Below, piece by piece: positions 55,063-62,861 of a DNA stretch of 64,000 bases. Where the stretch lies: NCBI RefSeq assembly GCF_030053415.1, contig NZ_JASGBJ010000002.1, positions 434,001 to 498,000 on the forward strand, given 5' to 3'. The position numbers and the translations under genes were made by a program. Source of the stretch: Marinobacter sp. CHS3-4 (lineage in GTDB: Bacteria > Pseudomonadota > Gammaproteobacteria > Pseudomonadales > Oleiphilaceae). Position 1 is the stretch's first letter. The number at the start of each line of letters is the position of its first letter. The notes under the pieces are model-generated. The model saw only the letters and a list, made by a program, of their open reading frames with translations. It searched no databases and was not told the origin of the DNA.

Positions 55063-55884
55063 ATGGCCGCAAACGCCCTAGACCAGACCGCCGCTTGGCG
55101 GCTTATTTTGCAGGCCGTTAACCGACAGAATACCACGACGAGCAGCAGCGATTATGACAACGCTGACTCAGCGGCCCGTGAATTGCTGACAATCTTCCTG
55201 CCCCTTTGCAGGCACCTCCCTGACGGAACCCGCTCCCTTGTGGTCGGGCAGATGGGCCAAAGCCTCGATGGGCGCATAGCCACCGTGACTGGCGCGTCCA
55301 AATACATTAACGGCGAGGGTGGGCTTCGACATCTCCATCGACTCCGCGCCATCTGCGATGCCGTGGTTGTTGGCGCTGGCACGGCATCTGAAGACAATCC
55401 CAGGCTGACGGTTCGTCTTGCTGAGGGCCCCAACCCGGTCCGCGTGGTCATCGACCGCCAAAAACGGGTGCCAGGCTCTCATGCAGTCTTCACCGATGAG
55501 CAATCACCGACTCTGCGCCTGACTGCCGGAACCTATGAGCCGGGCCCAAAACTGTTGCCAAGAAACGGCGTATTGGATGTGCCTTGTCTTGGAAACGACC
55601 AGCAAACCCAGCCCAAAGTCATCCTGGATGTGCTGGCTGACTTCGGTCTGAGGCGGGTGTTCATCGAGGGTGGTGGACTGACAGTCTCAGCGTTTTTGAA
55701 CGCTGGTTTGTTGGATCACCTCCACGTGATGGTCGCGCCGATGATCATTGGTAGCGGTCGGCCCGCTTTTTCGCTGCCGGAAATCGACAGGCTGGATGGT
55801 GCACTGCGCCCCTCTGCCGCTATGGTGGACCTTGGGAGCGATATGCTGTTTGCTCTGAATTTCAGTCACGGCCAGGCCGACTGA
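55063..55884 (+). CDS. RibD C-terminal-type reductase
   Basis: 273 residues from ATG 55063 (GCGGAG site upstream); the TTG at 55054 is an alternative. After about 60 residues of unassigned N terminus comes the dihydrofolate-reductase-like RibD_C domain: GQMGQSLDGRIATVTGASKY, AICDAVVVGAGTASEDNPRL and, later, RRVFIEGGGLTVSAFL. The N-terminal deaminase part of RibD is absent. Stand-alone members reduce pyrimidine or pterin-like substrates with NADPH. Its 3' end overlaps the convergent membrane-protein gene by 23 bases. Near the pterin-synthase-like gene, action on a pterin-related compound is plausible but unproven. Confidence 0.8.
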   Translation: MAANALDQTAAWRLILQAVNRQNTTTSSSDYDNADSAARELLTIFLPLCRHLPDGTRSLVVGQMGQSLDGRIATVTGASKYINGEGGLRHLHRLRAICDAVVVGAGTASEDNPRLTVRLAEGPNPVRVVIDRQKRVPGSHAVFTDEQSPTLRLTAGTYEPGPKLLPRNGVLDVPCLGNDQQTQPKVILDVLADFGLRRVFIEGGGLTVSAFLNAGLLDHLHVMVAPMIIGSGRPAFSLPEIDRLDGALRPSAAMVDLGSDMLFALNFSHGQAD

Positions 55885-56815
55885 ACACAAACAACACGCC
55901 GGGCAGACTGGAGAGCAATATCGTTAATCCATAGCCAACGCTCAAGGCGACGCCCTGCTCTGCTGGTAAACCGACCAGAGGCCAGAGTAACGCGGCAGCG
56001 CCTTCCCTAACGCCCCACCCGGCGATTGTCAGGGGGATAACCATGGCGAGCAGCAGCAGGCTGCAAAGCGCAAGCAGGGTTACAGCGCCCACAACACCGG
56101 AGCCAGTGCCCGCGCTGGCTGCCAGTAACAGAAATACGCTCAGGTAGGTCGCCATGACGATCAGGGAAGAGAACAACTGAACCAGTAAAGCTGATCGATG
56201 AATCAGGCCCTGGTAGATATCACTGCCCAATTCATAAAAGTAGTTCCGCATCGATTGCCAGGCTCTGCCACCCAGATACAGAGCCAACAACAGTGCTGCA
56301 ATAGTAATCAAGCCATATCCGGTGGCACTGGAAAGCAATCGTTCGACTTGAAAGCTAATGCCTGGAAAACGTATCACCAGCCATATACAGGCCAGGATGG
56401 CGACCAGTGCCATAACGATCTGCCCGGACAGACGTTCGATCATGACTGCATGGAACGACTTCTTCCCTACTCCTGATCCACGCCCATGTCGCCAGGCACG
56501 ATTAACATCACCGACCACGCCGCCCGGAAGGCACTGGTTCAGAAACATTGCCAGGTAATACTCTCGAATGGCTGCTCTAAAGGGTAAGTGCAGCCCGAGC
56601 CGGCCCGCGGTGAACCGCCATCGCCAGGCCGAAATCACAACCTGAAAAACAGACACCACAAGAGCAGCAAGCAAGGCTAGCCATGAAAAACGCGACAATT
56701 CGGCGGCCAGGTTCGACAGGTCCAACGACCACATCAGCACGCCTATGATGGCCACAGTCAGCACCCATCGCACGACCAGAAGCCAACCGGGTTTCGATCC
56801 GCGTTTGTCAGTCAT
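55862..56815 (-). CDS. LPG-synthase-type/flippase-like membrane protein (UPF0104)
   Basis: 317 residues with about eight membrane helices. Family motifs are VVISAWRWRFTAGRLGLHLP followed by YYLAMFLNQCLPGGVVGDVNRAW, and SFHAVMIERLSGQIVM. This is the AglD/UPF0104 group, related to the membrane domain of lysylphosphatidylglycerol synthase; members move or modify lipid-linked molecules. The ATG at 56815 overlaps the end of the upstream fusion gene by 8 bases. Together with the glycosyltransferase and CDP-alcohol transferase nearby, it may flip a glycosylated lipid (inference). Confidence 0.8.
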   Translation of the reverse strand: MTDKRGSKPGWLLVVRWVLTVAIIGVLMWSLDLSNLAAELSRFSWLALLAALVVSVFQVVISAWRWRFTAGRLGLHLPFRAAIREYYLAMFLNQCLPGGVVGDVNRAWRHGRGSGVGKKSFHAVMIERLSGQIVMALVAILACIWLVIRFPGISFQVERLLSSATGYGLITIAALLLALYLGGRAWQSMRNYFYELGSDIYQGLIHRSALLVQLFSSLIVMATYLSVFLLLAASAGTGSGVVGAVTLLALCSLLLLAMVIPLTIAGWGVREGAAALLWPLVGLPAEQGVALSVGYGLTILLSSLPGVLFVFSRPGRD

Positions 56816-58709
56816 CGCCAGGCCAGGCGAAAAGATCCTCATGATCCACCCACACCGTCAGCTCGGCCCCGGCTGCCGCTGACAGCCGGGAGGATTGCCA
56901 ACGTCGGATGCGGGTGGCGTCTTCCGGGGATTGTTCTTCAGCCGCATCGGCCCAGCCGCTGATCAGTGCCGCCTGCAAGTCTGCATCTGGGCCTTTCAGC
57001 TCCCACGGGCTGGGCGCGACCGACACGTTGTATCCGACGGCCTTCAAAGCGGTTGCAAGGCAGTGGGTTGCGTCCGGGCCGAGCGCGGCATCGACGCCCT
57101 TGACCCCATGCTGGTGTTCGTTAACCAGCGAACGAATGAACCCGTCATCAGGATGTTCTGGCATCAAGCGGAAATCACCCGCGTAACTGATCACAATGTA
57201 CACTGCCGCCCGCCGGTTGCTGGCCGCAGATACCAACGCTTCCAACCAGCGTTCAGACACCAGATCAATCAGCGCAGATGCGGTCACAAGATCGGTATTC
57301 GAAGGAATAAAGGTGTCCAGATTTTCCGCGTCGAGCTTGCATAGAACCGCTTCAACGGTCGTCCCGTTGCCCCGCAGTCGGCATGTTGCGCGATCCAGCA
57401 GGTGCCGGTCCTGATCCAGCAATACCCAGTGCTGAGGTTTTCGCAATTCATCCCTCAAAAAGGCGCCGTTTGAGCCTGCGCCCGCGCCTAAATCGGTAAT
57501 CCTGATCAGATCGCCGCCATGATGGTCTGCCCAATGTTGAACGTTGGCGAGAAGCTGCCGGTTGCGGGCACGATGATCCGCTGGTTCCCTGAGCCTGAGC
57601 CATTCCATGTCAAACTGACTGTGATCCTTAGACGACGGAGCGAGCCCAAGCGATTCCGCACATTCCTCTGCAGCGATGGCCCAGTCGCGAGCGAGTGCGG
57701 CGTATTTCAGGGCATCGCCCGCAAGCGATTCGAGCGCGTCTTTGCTGCTCAGGCAATGTTCCAGATGACGCGCCAGCCCTGAGACCGAGCCTGCGGCGTA
57801 GAGCAATACGCCAGGTCGGTCACCAGTATTGGCAAGAGCACCCCCGTCCGAACTGATGACCGGCAGGCCCGTCGACAATGCTTCATCAACCACCATGCCG
57901 TAGCCTTCATAGAGTGACGGCAACACGAAACAGTCTGCTCGCGCATAGTGTTCAGCCAGGGCCTGGTCACCCAGTTCCCCTGTGAGGGTAAATCGATCCT
58001 CCAGATTGAGCTCGCGAATTTGACGGCGCACCTTTTCAGCGTAGGCCGGCTTTCGCGCCACAGAGCCTACCAGGGAGCAGTGCCAGTCGAGATGCCGTAA
58101 CTGGCAAAGCGCTTCCACCAGCTGGTGCTGCGCTTTTCTCTGCGAAAGCGTTGCCACACACAGCAGTTGAATCGTTGAAGAGCGCCCCCGTTGCACCGTT
58201 TCTGGCCGTTGCGGAGAAACGGTATCGGAACCGGGCTCAACCACATGAATCTTGCTGTCAGTAACCTCAAACGCCTGTAGCCGATTTGCGGTGTGGCGAC
58301 TGGTCACCAGCACGCCTTTTACGGCGGCCAGCCCACGTCTTTCCGCTTCAAACAACCAATCCGCTTCTGCTTGTGCCAGACCAGTTTCATCCGCCAGGGG
58401 ATGATGCACGAGTGACCACAACGCCAAGCGATCGGCGTGCTGACAGACGGTATCGGGCAAACCACCCATCGCAAGGCCATCCAGCACCACCAGGGCTTCG
58501 TCAGGGCAGTCGGAAAGCGCGGAATTCAATGCCTCCCTGGCCTGCTTATCCGGTATCGGAAACCGCCCATCAAGGCCGGCCACACGGGCGTTCACACCAT
58601 GCTCGTTCAGGGCCTCGACCAGCCGGGCGACATACCGATAGCCCCCGGTTTTCTGCCCTGGATCACCCGGAACCAGAAACAGTACATCCGATAGATCAGA
58701 GTTCGCCAT
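56808..58709 (-). CDS. Fused glycosyltransferase-methyltransferase
   Basis: 633 residues from ATG 58709. Residues about 1-355 are a family 4 glycosyltransferase: LVPGDPGQKTGGYRYVARLV, LCVATLSQRKAQHQLVEAL, FVLPSLYEGYGMVVDEALST with the E-x7-E site and SSDGGALAN. Residues about 380-633 are a class I SAM methyltransferase: ITDLGAGAGSNGAFLRDEL is the SAM loop, followed by HWVLLDQDRHLLDRA and ASALIDLVSERWLEALV. The fusion suggests sequential glycosylation and methylation of one product. It overlaps the pterin-synthase-like gene by 14 bases and the membrane protein by 8. Confidence 0.85.
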   Translation of the reverse strand: MANSDLSDVLFLVPGDPGQKTGGYRYVARLVEALNEHGVNARVAGLDGRFPIPDKQAREALNSALSDCPDEALVVLDGLAMGGLPDTVCQHADRLALWSLVHHPLADETGLAQAEADWLFEAERRGLAAVKGVLVTSRHTANRLQAFEVTDSKIHVVEPGSDTVSPQRPETVQRGRSSTIQLLCVATLSQRKAQHQLVEALCQLRHLDWHCSLVGSVARKPAYAEKVRRQIRELNLEDRFTLTGELGDQALAEHYARADCFVLPSLYEGYGMVVDEALSTGLPVISSDGGALANTGDRPGVLLYAAGSVSGLARHLEHCLSSKDALESLAGDALKYAALARDWAIAAEECAESLGLAPSSKDHSQFDMEWLRLREPADHRARNRQLLANVQHWADHHGGDLIRITDLGAGAGSNGAFLRDELRKPQHWVLLDQDRHLLDRATCRLRGNGTTVEAVLCKLDAENLDTFIPSNTDLVTASALIDLVSERWLEALVSAASNRRAAVYIVISYAGDFRLMPEHPDDGFIRSLVNEHQHGVKGVDAALGPDATHCLATALKAVGYNVSVAPSPWELKGPDADLQAALISGWADAAEEQSPEDATRIRRWQSSRLSAAAGAELTVWVDHEDLFAWPGDD

Positions 58710-59094
58710 GGAAGCTGGCCCAGGCAACGTGAGACTCTCCCAGGGTTACTTTCATGCCACACAGGCCTTTGCCAGTCTCGCCCAGGCGACCGTCCTTGAT
58801 CGCAGCGGCCATGCGTTCAAACACTGTGGCCGCCATGAATTCAGTCGTGGTGTTGCGACCTGCCAGAGCGGGCAACTCATCCAGGTTCTGCATGTTGAAC
58901 TCGGCCAAAACAGACGACAGCACGTCAGAAGCCAGCCCGATGTCCACAATCAGGTCGTCGGCGTCCAGTTGCTTCCGCTCAAAAGTGACATCCACCACAT
59001 AAGTAGCTCCGTGCAGATTCTGGGCCGGGCCGAACACCTCGCCCTTGAAGCTGTGGGCGATCATCATGTGGTCGCGAACAGTCAGTGAGAACAT
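58696..59094 (-). CDS. 6-pyruvoyltetrahydropterin synthase homologue, atypical active site
   Basis: 132 residues from ATG 59094 (AAGGAAC site); an upstream start adds eight residues. The T-fold PTPS/QueD pattern is clear: IAHSF with His14, NLHGATYVVDV with His28, VDIGLASDVLSSVL, and the substrate-anchoring Glu in LGESHVAWASF. In the canonical zinc motif the second His of HGH is Ala30 here, and the catalytic Cys four residues before it is Ala24. The enzyme probably does not carry out the standard reaction, or it uses other residues. It is followed by the glycosyltransferase fusion with a 14-base overlap. Confidence 0.83.
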   Translation of the reverse strand: MFSLTVRDHMMIAHSFKGEVFGPAQNLHGATYVVDVTFERKQLDADDLIVDIGLASDVLSSVLAEFNMQNLDELPALAGRNTTTEFMAATVFERMAAAIKDGRLGETGKGLCGMKVTLGESHVAWASFHGEL

Positions 59095-59107
59095 TGCAGG
59101 TTCCTTT

Positions 59108-60106
59108 TTAATAAACAATTCGATGGCAAAGCGTGTCCTCTGCCTTCGGGAGCGAGGAATCTTGAGATTGGCCTGCCAGGCTGTGCATTACCTTTGGCAG
59201 TTGCTCAAATGGGCTTTCGCCAGTGATCAGATGATCAAGAACCGGCTCCTGAAGCAGGTTAAGCGCCAGCTCCATCCGGGTACGATGGCTCCAGCGTGGT
59301 CGCTGGTCTGGATGCAACTGCCCGACCTGGCTGGACCTGATCGTCAACCTTCTGGAATGGAAAGCCTGCCCAAGCGGCGCAGGGACAGCCTGTTCGCCAT
59401 ACCAGCTCATCTCAATCAAGGTTGCTTCCTGACCACACAGGTTCAAGGCCGTTGCCAATCCGTCGGGATGCCCACTGGCATGAATGACCAGGTCATGATC
59501 GTCGTGCTCAAGGCTGGTCGCGAAATCCACCCCCAAACGCTCTGCGACCAGACCACGCTCGGGATTAATATCCAGCGCCGTCACGCGGGTGCCGGGTATG
59601 CGGCTTGCCATCCAGGCAACGAGCATTCCAACCACCCCAAGCCCAACGATGGCAATTCTGTCGCCAACCCTCGGCGCGCCGTCCCAAAGTCCGTTGATGG
59701 CCGTTTCCATATTGGCCGCAAGCACGGCTCTCTCTGCCGGCAAACCATCGGGCAGTGGGATCAGTGCCGCCTCTGGTAATTCGAATTCATCCTGATGGGG
59801 GAAAAGACTGAAAACTTCGCGGCCCAAAAGTTGATCAGACCCCTCGACCACGGTACCCACATTGGCGTAGCCATATTTGACGGGGAACGGAAAGCTGCCC
59901 TCCTGAAACGGTGCCCGCATCGACTGGTATTCCGACTCGGGGACAAGGCCACGGTAAACCAGCGATTCGGTTCCACGGCTGATACCCGTGTACAGAGTTC
60001 TCACTCGCGCCCATTGAGCGGTCGGCGAAACTGGTTGTTCATGCCTCAGATCTGCAGAGGCTATACTCCCTTCACACGGCGCGGTGACCCAGAACGCCTT
60101 TGCCAT
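59108..60106 (-). CDS. MDR-family zinc-type alcohol dehydrogenase homologue
   Basis: 332 residues: an N-terminal GroES-like domain starting TLYTGISRGTESLVYRG, where the catalytic zinc Cys of classical alcohol dehydrogenases is absent, then FPFPVKYGYANVGTVVEG. The Rossmann domain has IAIVGLGVVGMLVAWMA and VTALDINPERGLVAERLG. No structural-zinc Cys cluster is seen. BchC-like and other ISRGTE-type members oxidise or reduce hydroxyl groups on larger molecules. The pterin-synthase-like gene starts 13 bases downstream, and the gene is divergent from the CDP-alcohol transferase gene across about 65 bases. Confidence 0.82.
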   Translation of the reverse strand: MAKAFWVTAPCEGSIASADLRHEQPVSPTAQWARVRTLYTGISRGTESLVYRGLVPESEYQSMRAPFQEGSFPFPVKYGYANVGTVVEGSDQLLGREVFSLFPHQDEFELPEAALIPLPDGLPAERAVLAANMETAINGLWDGAPRVGDRIAIVGLGVVGMLVAWMASRIPGTRVTALDINPERGLVAERLGVDFATSLEHDDHDLVIHASGHPDGLATALNLCGQEATLIEMSWYGEQAVPAPLGQAFHSRRLTIRSSQVGQLHPDQRPRWSHRTRMELALNLLQEPVLDHLITGESPFEQLPKVMHSLAGQSQDSSLPKAEDTLCHRIVY

Positions 60107-60171
60107 TTAAACCACCTTTCTGACTAAACCGTACTTGTTGGAAACTTTTAGTGATACGCCGGGAGCTGCCG

Positions 60172-60897
60172 ATGGATTCCCGAACAGTCAGGACATCCCT
60201 GCCCCTGTTAGCAGACATGCTGATAGGAGGCCTATGGCTGTTACTTCTGATCAGTGTTCTTGGCAGCCTGTTCGATCCCGGATTCACTTTCTACCCCATC
60301 AGCATAGCGCTTAGCGCAGGCTGCGTATTTTTCATCTATCGTCACTGGCCAGCACACGAAGACTTCGGCTGGGCAAACCGGGTCACACTCTTTCGAGGGC
60401 TGCTGGTGTTCTCCTTGTTTGGACTGGCCCCTTTTCTCGGTCCGGACAGCAACGGGAACTTGCTATGGGTGTTCGTGTCCCTGTCATTGATTGCCCTGCT
60501 ATTGGATGGCGTCGACGGTCATGTCGCAAGGGCAACAGCGACGGAATCCCGGTTCGGCGCACGCTTCGACATGGAATTGGATGCCCTGTTTATTCTCGGG
60601 CTCTGTGTCGCCGTGATTTCCTTGGACCGGGCCGCCTTGTGGGTGCTGGCGCTGGGTTTGCTGCGTTACGGTTTTGTCGTCGCCGGAATGGTGTGGCCAG
60701 CACTGCAGGCGCCTCTTCCAGAGAGCCTTCGACGCAAAACCGTCTGTGTCTGGCAGCTGGTGACGCTCATGGTTGCCATTCTACCGATCACGCCGGCTGC
60801 GTTGGCGCAATCATCACTGATTCTGGCTCTGGTGCTTCTGGTGTATTCCTTTGGCACAGACATTCGTTGGTTGGTAAAGACAAGGAGATCATTATGA
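60172..60897 (+). CDS. CDP-alcohol phosphatidyltransferase family protein
   Basis: 241 residues from ATG 60172 (GGGAG site); a GTG seven codons upstream is an alternative. About six membrane helices. The family signature DG-x2-AR-x8-G-x3-D-x3-D is complete in DGHVARATATESRFGARFD followed by MELD, so the metal site is intact. Such enzymes join an alcohol to a CDP-activated lipid or polyol with release of CMP. The alcohol substrate here is unknown. Its stop overlaps the YceI start in ATGA, so the two are coupled. Confidence 0.88.
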   Translation: MDSRTVRTSLPLLADMLIGGLWLLLLISVLGSLFDPGFTFYPISIALSAGCVFFIYRHWPAHEDFGWANRVTLFRGLLVFSLFGLAPFLGPDSNGNLLWVFVSLSLIALLLDGVDGHVARATATESRFGARFDMELDALFILGLCVAVISLDRAALWVLALGLLRYGFVVAGMVWPALQAPLPESLRRKTVCVWQLVTLMVAILPITPAALAQSSLILALVLLVYSFGTDIRWLVKTRRSL

Positions 60898-61517
60898 ACG
60901 TGGCTACAGGCAACAGGCGCTTGCTTTTCAGATCCGGACTAGGCGCGGCAGTGTTTGGCATGGCCTTGCCCGCTCTGGCAGAACCAGAGACCTACGTCGT
61001 GGACGATGAGCACTTCTCCATGACGTTTGAAGTTCAGCACATTGGCTACGCCCCCGTGATGGGCATGTTTCGGGACGTTGAAGGGCAGTTCGACTATGAC
61101 GAACAGAACAACACGCTGACCTCCGGACAACTGACCTTTGACAGTAAAAGCGTGTTTACCAATCACGACAAACGCGACGACCATCTCAGAAGCAAGGATT
61201 TCCTGAGCAGCAGCAAGTATCCCGAAATCACTTTTTCGGTTACCGACTTCGAATCCACCGGCGAAAACACGGGTGTGGTTACGGGCGATTTGACGTTGTT
61301 GGGCCAGACCCGCCCCGTCGATGTGAACATCACCCTCAATAAAGCCGCCGAGTACCCTATTGGCCATGAAGACTACACCCTTGGCATGACGGCCGAAGCC
61401 ACAATCAAACGCAGCGAATGGGGTATGACCTATGGCGTTGGCAACGACCTTGTGGGCGACGAGGTCAAACTACGATTTGGCTTCGAGGCGGTTCGCGAGT
61501 CGGGCTGGTTTGATTAA
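60894..61517 (+). CDS. YceI family periplasmic protein
   Basis: 207 residues with a signal peptide (about 1-29, ending PALA) followed by a lipocalin-like YceI barrel. Motifs are YVVDDEHFSMTFEVQHIGYA, MFRDVEGQFDYDEQ, KRDDHLRSKDFLSSSKYPEI and TLLGQTRPVDV. YceI proteins bind long isoprenoid or amphipathic lipids in the periplasm. Start at 60894 (AAGGAGAT site) overlaps the stop of the CDP-alcohol transferase by 3 bases, which ties it to the product of that enzyme (inference). Confidence 0.9.
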   Translation: MNVATGNRRLLFRSGLGAAVFGMALPALAEPETYVVDDEHFSMTFEVQHIGYAPVMGMFRDVEGQFDYDEQNNTLTSGQLTFDSKSVFTNHDKRDDHLRSKDFLSSSKYPEITFSVTDFESTGENTGVVTGDLTLLGQTRPVDVNITLNKAAEYPIGHEDYTLGMTAEATIKRSEWGMTYGVGNDLVGDEVKLRFGFEAVRESGWFD

Positions 61518-61571
61518 GTTGTGACCAGCATCACAGGCTGAATACATAAATTTACATTCCGGACTCAGTTC

Positions 61572-61601
61572 TTGGCGTTGGCGATTCGACCACCCTAATA
61601 T
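61572..61601 (+). promoter_or_regulatory. Possible sigma-70 promoter
   Basis: TTGGCG and TAATAT are separated by 18 bases in the gap before the gene at 61658. The -35 is imperfect, so this is only a candidate. Confidence 0.35.
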
Positions 61602-61657
61602 TGTAGGACAATAAAAAAGGCGCTTGCGTCGAATAAGCCAACAACAAGGAATCCGGA

Positions 61658-62740
61658 ATGCCTGAACGCCTGCTTCTGGCCATCGCATTCATTGTACTGT
61701 GCGCCATCGGTGCCGGTTATTTTCTGTCGGCCGACAATAAGGGCCAGTTTTCCTGGCAAACTGAATCCCGCGCTGACATCGGCAAAGTCAAAGTGTCGGA
61801 ATCCTCTTCCAATCCCCAGAAAGCTCCGACGGAAGTATCCCCATCGCCAGATACGCCACCGCCGGAACCACCGGACGACGCCCTTGGATTTATGCTGGCA
61901 AGCGCCGCAGACGCCTACGCCCAGGACATACGCTACCCGCGCTACTCACTGCCACTGACCAGGGAACGCGCCACCGGTTACCAGGGCAACCGATTTGAGC
62001 CGATCGAACTCCCCCTCGCGGGTGATGGCACCTTCACCGTGACGCTGGAAAAATTCCGTTTTGTTGAAGACGAAGACATTCTGGTGGTCGCCACAGTCAC
62101 CGGCTCAGCTGTGGTTTCAGACACCATGACGGCCTCACTGGAACCAGCCGGTGAGCGTACCACCATCGATTCCACTGCCATCGAGCGAAGTGATCAGGGA
62201 TTTTTCGAAGGCTGGATGACGGCCAGCGGTGAACCCGGCGAATACCGGCTGATAGTTGAAGCTCGCATCGATGGCAAAAGCATACGGAACGTATCGACGC
62301 TCACCATCGAACCGGATCTGGGCGAATTCAGCGGCGTGGGTGATGCCACCATAAAAGGCAATGATCTGGTGATTCCGGTGGAGTTCGACGCTCGGGAATC
62401 CGGTTATTACGCCCTGTCTGCCCAGCTTATGGACAACGGGCAACCCATCGCATTACTGAACGCAGAGAAGCGCCTTCAGAGCTCGTCAAACACCATCAAA
62501 CTGCGCGCCCACGGAACGGTACTGGCAGGGCGGAACATTCAGGGACAACTGCAGGTCAGGAATCTGCAGATTCGCCGCCTTCCGGCCCAACCGGGTGACC
62601 GGACCGATTATGGCTTTGGCCCCGAGGAGGGATATTCATTCACACCGCCGGATCTTGATTCCCTGACCGACACTCCGGCGCGTGATCCAGAATCAGAGCA
62701 ACGTGCTGCCCTGCTGCAAAAGCTGGCAGACAAGTTCTGA
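61658..62740 (+). CDS. Membrane-anchored protein of unknown function
   Basis: 360 residues. One N-terminal helix (about 4-24), a Pro/Glu-rich linker (about 55-72), then a beta-rich periplasmic region with two or more sandwich-like repeats, such as TFTVTLEKFRFVEDEDILVV and LVIPVEFDARESGYYALSAQ. The end is charged and helical. The RYPRYSLPLTRE start of the domain recalls uncharacterised anchor-type proteins of gammaproteobacteria, but no family can be named with confidence. It lies 121 bases before the lipase-like gene on the same strand. A lipase foldase was considered and rejected, as its RxxFDY-type motif is absent. Confidence 0.7.
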   Translation: MPERLLLAIAFIVLCAIGAGYFLSADNKGQFSWQTESRADIGKVKVSESSSNPQKAPTEVSPSPDTPPPEPPDDALGFMLASAADAYAQDIRYPRYSLPLTRERATGYQGNRFEPIELPLAGDGTFTVTLEKFRFVEDEDILVVATVTGSAVVSDTMTASLEPAGERTTIDSTAIERSDQGFFEGWMTASGEPGEYRLIVEARIDGKSIRNVSTLTIEPDLGEFSGVGDATIKGNDLVIPVEFDARESGYYALSAQLMDNGQPIALLNAEKRLQSSSNTIKLRAHGTVLAGRNIQGQLQVRNLQIRRLPAQPGDRTDYGFGPEEGYSFTPPDLDSLTDTPARDPESEQRAALLQKLADKF

Positions 62741-62861
62741 CTGCGGTACGCCGCACCGGCCCGACACCGGGCAGTACCGGCTAGAAGAAGCCCGAACAAG
62801 GGGCCACAAAAGCCGGATAAACGTCTTGCAACAACAACAAAGCAATAAAGACGGAGCAACC

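Noticed and set aside
61658..62740. Lipase-specific foldase beside the lipase gene
   Set aside because: It has the right layout (N-terminal helix and Pro-rich linker), but the domain is beta-rich and the RxxFDY-type foldase motif is missing.
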